DNA from: Novosphingobium sediminicola | GTDB lineage: Bacteria > Pseudomonadota > Alphaproteobacteria > Sphingomonadales > Sphingomonadaceae | NCBI RefSeq assembly: GCF_014196525.1 | Contig: NZ_JACIDX010000009.1 | Span: 1-64,000 of the forward strand | Length of the DNA stretch: 64,000 nt | Direction of reading: 5' to 3' | In this document: positions 15,837 through 22,833 of the stretch, piece by piece | Layout: the number at the start of each line of letters is the position of its first letter | Position numbering within the stretch: the first letter of the stretch is position 1 | The notes under the pieces: model-generated | What the model was told of the DNA's origin: nothing | Databases searched by the model: none | Seen by the model: the letters and a program-made list of their open reading frames with translations, nothing else | Position numbers and translations under genes: made by a program

Positions 15837-17293
15837 TTCCAGTCCACATTGGGCATGGCGCCCGACTTGGCCAGAAATTCGCGCACCTGCCCCCATTCGC
15901 CATCGCGCTGGGCCACCATGTGGTCGCCGATGCGGGCGCGGCCCTGACTGGTCAGATAGAACATTTCGTAAAGCTCGATACGACTGCCCAGCGCCGATCC
16001 GGCAAAATCCCATGCCGTGCGCATGATGCTGGCGCGCTGTTCGGCGCTCATCCCCGCCGCGCCGGGCAGGTATTTGCGCAGAACGTCCCCGATTTCCGGG
16101 TTTTCGAACAAGGCCAACGAGGGCGTGCAGAGCAGATTGTGCGAACCGATGGCCCGGATGATCTGGTTCACCCGCGTCATCCATCCCGGCATCACACAGC
16201 GCAGCACCGAAAGGTCGCGATGCGGGAAGAAGGCGCCTGCGCCCCAGTCATGCGCCCGCGCCTCGGCCGCCACGATGGCCGAGCGGGTGAGCGTGAGATA
16301 GGCATGGATTTCGCCCAGCATTTCGGCCGCATCGGGGCGGGCGAGGCTGTTCGACACCTTCAGGATGCTGGAGCACAGGTCATAGGCGAATTCCAGCTTC
16401 ACCATCGCGCGGATCGCGGTCTGCTGCAGCGTGTTGCCCGGCGAAACGCCCTGATTGAGGTTGTTGTAGACGTTGAGGTCGCCTTCGCAGAACACGCGTT
16501 CATAGGGCACTTCCACATCGTCGAAGATGACAAAGGCGTCCTGTTCGTCAAAACGCGACGAGAAAGGCGCGTCCTGCACGCTGGCCCCGGTGCCGTAATG
16601 GTCGCGGCAAATCTGGATCACGCCCTTGGTGTTGACCGGGATCGAGAAGATCAGCGCATAATCTTCCCCGCCCGACGGGATCGGCGCCGAGGAATAGACG
16701 TAGAGTTCATCGGCCAGCGGCCCAAGCGTGGCGAGAACCTTGCCCCCGCGCACGATGATGCCGTTTTCATTGCGGCCCACCACGCGTAGCGTCAGATCGG
16801 TGTTCATCCCCGCCAGATCGCCCACGCTTTTGTCGATATTGGCGTGGACGATCGTGTGGGTCATCGAAAGGTCACCCTCGATCACCTCGCGGTGGAATTT
16901 TTTGAGGCGCTCGTAACCCTCCGGCTTGCCCCGCGCCCAGATGTCCGCGCGCGCCGTATGGCCCGAGAGCACAACGTTCACATAGTCGGGCGTACGGCCC
17001 AACATACCGTTGGAATAGCGCGACAAACGCTCCAGCCCGCGATGGCGGATCGCCAGATCTTCCGCGTTTTTGGGCAGCATCAGGCTGACATTCATCTTTT
17101 CGCCCGACCGTTCCGGATCGGGGATCAGGCATTCATCGGCATAGGTGTGCTGCCAGTCGAAATAACCCGCCATGCCGTCAATCGAACCGGCAAGGCGCGG
17201 ATCATTGGCCACATCCACCTTGCCATCGCCCAGATAGACCACCCGGTCATCCTTCAGCCCTGCCTTATATTCGGCTCCTGTGCGAGCAGCCAT
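15833..17293 (-). CDS. hpaB: two-component flavin monooxygenase, oxygenase subunit (HpaB-like)
   Basis: A 486-residue oxygenase of the 4-hydroxyphenylacetate 3-hydroxylase family (acyl-CoA-dehydrogenase-like fold), which uses FADH2 from HpaC and O2 to hydroxylate a phenol ortho to its OH. Characteristic stretches are TGAEYKAGLKDDRVVYLGDGKV at the N-terminus, MTHTIVHANIDKS near 139-151, and FDDVEVPYERVF near 267-278. ATG 17293 follows GGGAGAAG; the 16-residue upstream extension lacks a binding site. Enzymes of this family are broad and hydroxylate coumarate, tyrosol or resveratrol, so in this island the substrate may be a hydroxystilbene or alkylphenol. Strict specificity for 4-hydroxyphenylacetate is not supported, since no homoprotocatechuate genes are nearby. 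Confidence 0.88.
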   Translation of the reverse strand: MAARTGAEYKAGLKDDRVVYLGDGKVDVANDPRLAGSIDGMAGYFDWQHTYADECLIPDPERSGEKMNVSLMLPKNAEDLAIRHRGLERLSRYSNGMLGRTPDYVNVVLSGHTARADIWARGKPEGYERLKKFHREVIEGDLSMTHTIVHANIDKSVGDLAGMNTDLTLRVVGRNENGIIVRGGKVLATLGPLADELYVYSSAPIPSGGEDYALIFSIPVNTKGVIQICRDHYGTGASVQDAPFSSRFDEQDAFVIFDDVEVPYERVFCEGDLNVYNNLNQGVSPGNTLQQTAIRAMVKLEFAYDLCSSILKVSNSLARPDAAEMLGEIHAYLTLTRSAIVAAEARAHDWGAGAFFPHRDLSVLRCVMPGWMTRVNQIIRAIGSHNLLCTPSLALFENPEIGDVLRKYLPGAAGMSAEQRASIMRTAWDFAGSALGSRIELYEMFYLTSQGRARIGDHMVAQRDGEWGQVREFLAKSGAMPNVDWK

Positions 17294-17312
17294 TGCATCT
17301 TCTCCCAAGACG

Positions 17313-17330
17313 TGGAAACAAGTGTATTCA
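17313..17330. promoter_or_regulatory. shared 18-bp element, copy 3
   Basis: TGGAAACAAGTGTATTCA, embedded in CGTG...CACG, lies 20 bp upstream of the hpaB start and about 54 bp upstream of the divergent flavoprotein -35. At this place a bound protein would block hpaB transcription or its leader. Confidence 0.5.
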
Positions 17331-17350
17331 CGAATCATCAAATGCTCAAT

Positions 17351-17368
17351 GAAACACTATTCTGTCAA
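17351..17368 (-). promoter_or_regulatory. hpaB promoter -35 with variant operator
   Basis: Minus-strand TTGACA (17363-17368) is followed directly by GAATAGTGTTTC (17351-17362), a one-base-longer variant of the GAA-N5-TTC operator. I could not pick a convincing -10. The match to GAATAGCGTTC at the stilbene oxygenase promoter supports shared control. Confidence 0.45.
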
Positions 17369-17383
17369 GTGGAACTTTGGGCA

Positions 17384-17419
17384 TTGACGGCAAGCGACCC
17401 CATTCATAGAATGGCGTTC
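17384..17419 (+). promoter_or_regulatory. promoter with GAA-N5-TTC operator, VAO-type flavoprotein 1
   Basis: TTGACG (17384-17389) and TAGAAT (17407-17412) have 17-bp spacing. Operator core GAATGGCGTTC (17409-17419) overlaps the -10, exactly as at 12880-12915. It likely drives the long plus-strand series to 25.9 kb. Confidence 0.7.
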
Positions 17420-17472
17420 TGTTTTAAACACCTCCGATCATGAGAGGTGCAAAGACTTGGGAGAAGCGTTTC

Positions 17473-19020
17473 ATGTCAGCCGCCATTGCACCCGCTGCGC
17501 CCGACCTTGCCAAGCTGTCCTCGGCGCAGGAATGCTTTGCCGCCCTGTTGGGAACCGAAGGCGTGCTGGACGATCAGAGCGGCCTGCGTGCCTTTCATGA
17601 TCCGTTTGAAGGCCCCCGGCCCCAAGGCCATCAGCCTGCGCTGGTTGTCCAACCGGCCAATGTCGAACAGGTTCAGGCCTGCCTGCGCGTGGCGCACGAA
17701 CGAGGGCTCCACGTCTGGACATCGTCCAAGGGGCGTAATTACGGCTATGGCGGTTCGGCGCCGGTTTCCGATGGCGCGGTGGTGATCAACCTGTCGCGGA
17801 TGAACCGGATTCTGGACATTGACGCCACCCATGGCACCGCCGTGATCGAACCGGGCGTCAGCTTTGCCGACCTCTATGCCGCGCTGCGCAAGGACGACAT
17901 TCCGCTGATGATGTCCGTGCCCGATCTGGGCTGGGGCAGCATCATCGGCAATGCGCTGGAGCATGGCATCGGCTATAACGTGATGGGCGATCATGCCTCG
18001 GCCCTGTGCGGGATGGAGGTGGTGCTGCCCGACGGCTCGCTGCTGCGCACAGGCCAAGGCGCCCTGCCCGACAGCCCGCTGTGGCATCGGCACAGGCGGG
18101 GTTTTGGCCCGGCGGTCGATGATCTGTTCAAACAGTCGAATCTGGGCATCGTCACCAAGGCCGGGCTGCATCTGATGCCCCGCCCCGAAGTGATGGCCAC
18201 CGGCACGATCCGCTGCGAGGCCGAGGAGGACATTGTGCCCCTGATCGCCATGGTGCGCCGCCTGCTGCAATCGGGCGTGCTTCAGGGCGTGCCGATGCTG
18301 GTTTCCTCGCCGCCTATGGCCACAGGATCGGGCGAAGGACGCTTTACCGCCGAAAACCTGCGTCAGGTGCTGCGCCCCGGTCGCTGGAATTTGCGCTTTG
18401 GCCTCTATGGCCACGAAGCGCTGGTTTCCGCCCGCCGCTCTGTGCTGGAGCGTGAAACGGCCGCCATTCCCGGCGCAGTGATCGAACTGCGCCAATATGC
18501 GGGCGATGCCGGGCCTGAGGATGTCGAACCGCGCGACCTGATTGCCGCAGGGATCCCCAATCAGGTGCTGCTTGATCGGCTGAAGGGCGTGTTTGGCGAC
18601 AGTTTCGGCCATATGGATTTTTCGCCGGTGCTGCCCATTGATGCCGATTATGCCCGCCGCACCGAAACCCTGCTGGGCGAAACCATGGCGCGCCATGGCC
18701 TGATCGGCGCCTTTGGCCTGCTCTGTTTTCCGCGCAGCATGGTCAGCGCCAGTCTGGTGATGTTTGATGCGGCCGATCAGGCCCGAGTCGATGCCGCCCG
18801 CGCGGCGGTGCGCCATCTGTGCGACGAAGTAGCGAAATGGGGCTGCGCGCCCTATCGCGCCCATGTTGCGCTGGTCGATCATGTGCAGGACAAATTCGCC
18901 TTTGGCCAAAACGCGATGGCCCGTTTCTACACCAGGCTCAAGGATGCGCTGGACCCGGCCGGCCTGTTGGCGCCTGGCAATCACGGCATCTGGGCCGGAG
19001 GGCAGCGCGGGGCGACATGA
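17473..19020 (+). CDS. VAO/PCMH-family flavoprotein oxidoreductase (1)
   Basis: A 515-residue enzyme of the vanillyl-alcohol oxidase / 4-cresol dehydrogenase family, which oxidises the side chain of a para-alkylphenol through a quinone methide. The N-terminal FAD domain has KGRNYGYGGSAP near 81-92, INLSRMNRILDID near 100-112 and PDLGWGSIIGNALEHGIGY near 149-167; the C-terminus has AGLLAPGNHGIW. A His in FGHMDFSPVLP may correspond to the His that links FAD in VAO (alignment needed); PCMH uses Tyr. ATG 17473 follows GGGAGAAG by 6 bp; an ATG at 17440 is less likely. It heads the plus-strand series and is divergent from hpaB. A second homologue with a cytochrome partner lies downstream. Confidence 0.85.
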   Translation: MSAAIAPAAPDLAKLSSAQECFAALLGTEGVLDDQSGLRAFHDPFEGPRPQGHQPALVVQPANVEQVQACLRVAHERGLHVWTSSKGRNYGYGGSAPVSDGAVVINLSRMNRILDIDATHGTAVIEPGVSFADLYAALRKDDIPLMMSVPDLGWGSIIGNALEHGIGYNVMGDHASALCGMEVVLPDGSLLRTGQGALPDSPLWHRHRRGFGPAVDDLFKQSNLGIVTKAGLHLMPRPEVMATGTIRCEAEEDIVPLIAMVRRLLQSGVLQGVPMLVSSPPMATGSGEGRFTAENLRQVLRPGRWNLRFGLYGHEALVSARRSVLERETAAIPGAVIELRQYAGDAGPEDVEPRDLIAAGIPNQVLLDRLKGVFGDSFGHMDFSPVLPIDADYARRTETLLGETMARHGLIGAFGLLCFPRSMVSASLVMFDAADQARVDAARAAVRHLCDEVAKWGCAPYRAHVALVDHVQDKFAFGQNAMARFYTRLKDALDPAGLLAPGNHGIWAGGQRGAT

Positions 19021-19105
19021 CCTTGGGCCGGATCCGAAAATCACTCGATTATAAAAACATATGGGATGGACCGCAGACATGCTCCACCCCGCGAGGAGAA
19101 AGACC

Positions 19106-20395
19106 ATGAGTGGAGAGCGTATCTCCGTTGCCCAGGCGCACCGTCTGGCGCGCATGAATATCGTCGCCGGATTCCTCGTGTGGGGCATTGCTCTGGCGGG
19201 CGTCTCGATGATGATGCCGGTGATGTACAATTCCATTCTGGAATCGATGCATTGGACGATCGGCGAGACCACCCGCTTCATGGCGATCAAGTCGGCCACA
19301 TCGGCGCTGGGCGGTCTGGTGGCCGGATCGCTGCTGGTGCGCGTGGGGGCCAAGCGGGTGCTGGTGCCCTCGATCTTTGTGATCGGCATCGCCACCAGCC
19401 TGCTCTATTTCGCCAAAAGCCTGCCCTTCTATTACGCGCTGGCCGCGGTTTCGGGCGTCTGCTCGGTGTGGAGCGTGATCGCCATTCAGGTGACGCTGGC
19501 GCGCTGGTATTCGGCCAGTCTGGGGCGGATGACGGGCTTTGCCATGCTGGGCGGCGCGCTGGCCGGTTTCGTCGTGCCGATGAGCACGCGCATGGGCGTC
19601 ACCCATTGGGGATGGCATGCGACGGCAGGCGTGGCCGGGCTGGTGGTGCTGGTGCTGGTGGGCCTGTCCATCTCGCTGCTGGTGCATGAAACGCCCGAGG
19701 CCTATGGCTATACCGCCGACGAACTGGACCCCGGCAAGGCCCGCCCCGGCGGCGCCCCGGCCGATCCGGGCGAGGATTTCGCCTCTTTCCGCAAGACGCC
19801 CCAATTCTGGATGCTGATTCTGGCCACCGCGCTGTCGGGCGTCATCAGCAACGGGATCAACGAATATATCCCGCTGTTTATCGAAAAGCACACCGCGCTG
19901 GGCGCGACGGCGGCGGCGCTGGGCTTTACCATCGTCATGCTGATTTCGGGGCTGGGCAAGATCCTCTTTGGCTGGGTGTTCGACCGGCTCTCGACGCGGG
20001 GCGTAGCTTTGTGCTGGGCGCTGTGCGGTGTGGCGGCTCTGGCAACCTTTCCGATGGGGATGAAAGGCGCCCTGCCGCTGGTGGGTTATGCCACTTTCCT
20101 TGCCTTCACCATTTTGCGCGGCGTGTCGCATGGTGGGGTGATCGTTCAGGCGCCGGTGCTGGCGCGCCACATTTATGGCGTGCGGGCGCTGCCTCAGGTG
20201 ATCTCGCTGCTGACGGCGGCCTTCCACCTTGGCGCGGCGGCCGGGATCGTGGCCATCGGCGCGGGCGTGGACAAGACGGGCGGTTTTACCCTGCCCTTCA
20301 TCGTGGTGGCCTGCGTGGCCTTTGTCGCGGCGGGCATCGGCTGGCAATTCCATCCGCGCCACTGGGCCGGTCAGCAAGCCGCCGCCAAGGCCTGA
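19106..20395 (+). CDS. MFS transporter (aromatic acid or phenol carrier)
   Basis: A 429-residue major facilitator superfamily permease with about 12 hydrophobic helices and a central loop (HETPEAYGYTADELDPG... to SFRKTPQFW). It resembles the oxalate/formate antiporter (OFA)-like group of carriers. ATG 19106 is preceded by GAGGAGAAAG; the upstream in-frame ATG at 19061 lacks a site. It lies 85 bp after flavoprotein 1 and 10 bp before flavoprotein 2, within the same series. Import of the phenolic substrate or export of an intermediate across the inner membrane is inferred from context; the substrate cannot be read from sequence. Confidence 0.85.
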   Translation: MSGERISVAQAHRLARMNIVAGFLVWGIALAGVSMMMPVMYNSILESMHWTIGETTRFMAIKSATSALGGLVAGSLLVRVGAKRVLVPSIFVIGIATSLLYFAKSLPFYYALAAVSGVCSVWSVIAIQVTLARWYSASLGRMTGFAMLGGALAGFVVPMSTRMGVTHWGWHATAGVAGLVVLVLVGLSISLLVHETPEAYGYTADELDPGKARPGGAPADPGEDFASFRKTPQFWMLILATALSGVISNGINEYIPLFIEKHTALGATAAALGFTIVMLISGLGKILFGWVFDRLSTRGVALCWALCGVAALATFPMGMKGALPLVGYATFLAFTILRGVSHGGVIVQAPVLARHIYGVRALPQVISLLTAAFHLGAAAGIVAIGAGVDKTGGFTLPFIVVACVAFVAAGIGWQFHPRHWAGQQAAAKA

Positions 20396-20405
20396 GGGAG
20401 GACCT

Positions 20406-21965
20406 ATGTCGATCTTGCTGCCTACGGGCATGAATAGCGCGGCTTTCGACCGGGCGCTGGGCGATTTCCGCCGCGCGATTGGCGATCCATGGGTGCTCTC
20501 GGGCGAGGAGGACCGCCAGACCTATATCGACCCCTATGCGATGGGCGACGGGCTGGACCATGATTGCAGCGCGATCCTGGCCCCCGGCTCGGTCGAGGAA
20601 GTGCAGGCGATCATCCGCATCGCCAATCAGCACAAAACCCCGCTCTGGCCGGTCAGCCGGGGCAAGAATCTGGGCTATGGCGCCGCCTCGCCCAAGGAGA
20701 AGGGCGACCTCATCCTCGACCTTTCGCGGATGAACCGCATCCTTGATGTGAACGAGAAACAGGCCTCCTGCCTGATCGAGCCGGGCGTGGGCTATTTCGA
20801 CTTGTTCCGCTATCTGCGCGAACGCAACCTGCCGCTGTGGATGAGCGTGCCGGGCAATTCATGGGGCAGCGTGATCGGCAATGCGCTGGATCGCGGCATC
20901 GGCTACACGCCCTATGGCGACCATTGCGAGACTCTATGCGGGCTGGAGGTGGTGCTGCCCGATGGCTCGCTGCTGCGCACCGGCATGGGCGCGATGATGG
21001 GCGCAAAGGGCTGGCAGAGCTATAAATACGGCTATGGCCCCGGATGGGACCAGATGTTCATGCAATCGAACCTTGGCGTGGTGGTCAAGGCGGGCATGTG
21101 GCTGCAACCCGAGCCGGAGATGACGGCCAAGATCACGCTGGCCCTGCCCCGCTTCGACGATGCGGCATGGGCGCTCGACATCCTGTGCGACCTGCGCCGC
21201 CGCGACATCATCCAGCATAATATCGTGTTCGGATCGCCCGTGCGCGCGGCCTCAACCATGTCGCAGCGCGCCGATTGGTACACCGGCCCCGGCGCCCTGC
21301 CCGACGGTGTATCGCAGCAGATGATGGCCAAGCTGGGCCTTGGCTGGTGGAACGCCAAGATCAGCCTGTTTGGCGATGAGGGCAGCGTGATGGCGCAGGT
21401 CGCGCTGATCCGCCGCCTGTTCGAACCGCGTCTGGGCGGTCCCTTGCAATTCGAGATCTGGAAACGCGGCGACCCGCTGGAAAAATCGGCCACCGGCATT
21501 CCCACCACCATGGGGCTGCAATCGGTCAACTGGTATGGCGGGCGCGGCGGGCATCTCAGCTTTGCCCCGGTCTTGCCGCAGGATGGCGATATGGCGCTGG
21601 CCTATGCCAAAAAGATCAAGGCCTATTACGAAGAGGTGGGCCAAGACTATTACGCCAGCTTCACCATCGGGCGGCGTCATATCAACAATGTCAGCCTGAT
21701 CCTTTACAATCGCGACGAACCCGAAGCGGTCACGCGGGTGGACAAGCTCTATCGCCACTTGCTGAAAGAAGCCGCCGCCAGCGGATTTGGCGAATATCGC
21801 GGCCATATTTCCTATATGGACGAGGTCGCCGCTACCTATGACTTTGCCGATGGCGCGCTGGCGCGGCTCAACGGCCGCGTCAAGGCGGCGCTCGACCCCA
21901 ACAACATCCTCGCGCCGGGGCGCAATGGCATCACGGGCCGCGCCCATGGGGGAGACAGGCCATGA
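20406..21965 (+). CDS. VAO/PCMH-family flavoprotein (2), 4-cresol dehydrogenase / eugenol hydroxylase-like
   Basis: A 519-residue flavoprotein of the PCMH/VAO family. It shows KNLGYGAASPKEKGDLILDL, WGSVIGNALDRGIGYTPYGDH, a C-terminal LDPNNILAPGRNGI, and GGHLSFAPVLP, whose His may carry FAD. ATG 20406 follows GGGAGG; the longer upstream frame overlaps the MFS gene and was rejected. The next gene, overlapping as ATGA, encodes a c-type cytochrome, the arrangement of p-cresol methylhydroxylase and eugenol hydroxylase, where electrons pass from FAD to cytochrome c. So it probably hydroxylates a 4-alkylphenol side chain with water as oxygen donor. No signal peptide is obvious, although PCMH is periplasmic; export with the partner is possible. 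Two homologues in one operon suggest different substrates or successive steps. Confidence 0.87.
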   Translation: MSILLPTGMNSAAFDRALGDFRRAIGDPWVLSGEEDRQTYIDPYAMGDGLDHDCSAILAPGSVEEVQAIIRIANQHKTPLWPVSRGKNLGYGAASPKEKGDLILDLSRMNRILDVNEKQASCLIEPGVGYFDLFRYLRERNLPLWMSVPGNSWGSVIGNALDRGIGYTPYGDHCETLCGLEVVLPDGSLLRTGMGAMMGAKGWQSYKYGYGPGWDQMFMQSNLGVVVKAGMWLQPEPEMTAKITLALPRFDDAAWALDILCDLRRRDIIQHNIVFGSPVRAASTMSQRADWYTGPGALPDGVSQQMMAKLGLGWWNAKISLFGDEGSVMAQVALIRRLFEPRLGGPLQFEIWKRGDPLEKSATGIPTTMGLQSVNWYGGRGGHLSFAPVLPQDGDMALAYAKKIKAYYEEVGQDYYASFTIGRRHINNVSLILYNRDEPEAVTRVDKLYRHLLKEAAASGFGEYRGHISYMDEVAATYDFADGALARLNGRVKAALDPNNILAPGRNGITGRAHGGDRP

Positions 21966-22375
21966 TCCGCATCTTTGCCTTTGTCCTTGGGCTGATCCTC
22001 GCCCTGATGCTGATCGCCATGCCCGCCGATGCGCAAGGTCCGGCGGCCCCGAAATCGGCAAATGCCACGCCCATCGCCACCACCGCCATGGGTGCAATCC
22101 TCTATGGCGCGCAATCGGCCAATCCGGGTGAAAAGCTGTTTGGCCAGAAATGCGCCTTTTGCCATATCGGCCCGAGCACCGGCAAATTCATGCTGGCCCG
22201 CCGCCTGCCCAAGGGACAGGCCGAATTGCCCGACCGCCGCGACCTGACGCCCGATTACGTGAAGGCAGTGGTGCGCAATGGTCTGGTCAACATGCCCACC
22301 TTTACCCGCGTCGAATTGACTGACCGCGAACTGGGCCAAATTGCCGACTGGCTGGGCCGAAAGGGGCGCAAATGA
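21962..22375 (+). CDS. c-type cytochrome subunit, electron acceptor of flavoprotein 2
   Basis: A 137-residue single-haem cytochrome with an N-terminal export signal (MIRIFAFVLGLILALMLIAM, cleaved near PADA). The haem site is Cys64-x-x-Cys67-His68 (CAFCH); Met111 in NMPTF is the likely sixth ligand. It starts inside the stop of flavoprotein 2 (ATGA), implying coupled synthesis. By analogy with PchC and EhyA it accepts electrons from the flavoprotein and passes them to the respiratory chain in the periplasm. The similarity is to the class; the partner assignment rests on gene order. Confidence 0.85.
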   Translation: MIRIFAFVLGLILALMLIAMPADAQGPAAPKSANATPIATTAMGAILYGAQSANPGEKLFGQKCAFCHIGPSTGKFMLARRLPKGQAELPDRRDLTPDYVKAVVRNGLVNMPTFTRVELTDRELGQIADWLGRKGRK

Positions 22376-22806
22376 ATGGGCTGAACGCTTCGCGCCGCGC
22401 CGTGCTGGGGGCGATGGCCTTGCTGCCGGGGCTGGGGCTGGCGCCGCGTGCGTGGGCGGCGGGCGCGCTCCATTTCATCCTCGACCCCCGCCTGCCCGAA
22501 GCCGCCGCGATTCGGGCAAGGGCGCAGGCCGCAGGCCACCCTTGCGCCGATCCGGCGGGCGAGATCATCCGCCTGTTACTGAGCGCAGATGGCCACGCCA
22601 TGACCGCCTCCGGCACGATCATCGGCCTGACGACCTACACCGACTATGCGCTGGCCCGCGATGCGCTGCGTATGCAGGGGCGCTCTGTGCGCCGCCCCCA
22701 TGCCTTGCCCGGTGGCGAGGGGGGCGATCCCCTGCTGGCCACCCTGCGCGATGCCTGCACGCGCCGCTGCGCCTCGCAGGCCACCTCCTTTCTCTGGCTG
22801 GCCTGA
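22372..22806 (+). CDS. small exported protein of unknown function
   Basis: A 144-residue protein with an N-terminal SRRAVLGAMALLPGLGLAPRAWA segment that looks like a Tat or Sec signal cleaved after AWA. The mature part has no motif I recognise; it contains IRLLLSADGHAMTASGTIIGL and two cysteines in CTRRC near the end. It overlaps the cytochrome stop as ATGA, so it is translated with it. The position suggests a role in assembly or export of the flavocytochrome, or as an accessory periplasmic protein. That is inference from context only. Confidence 0.7.
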   Translation: MNGLNASRRAVLGAMALLPGLGLAPRAWAAGALHFILDPRLPEAAAIRARAQAAGHPCADPAGEIIRLLLSADGHAMTASGTIIGLTTYTDYALARDALRMQGRSVRRPHALPGGEGGDPLLATLRDACTRRCASQATSFLWLA

Positions 22807-22833
22807 ACCGCCGCCGCCCCAAGGAATATCAAC

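Noticed and set aside
17476..19395. 639-residue minus-strand frame opposite VAO flavoprotein 1
   Set aside because: His/Arg/Ala-rich composition and exact overlap with a well-supported gene mark it as a shadow.
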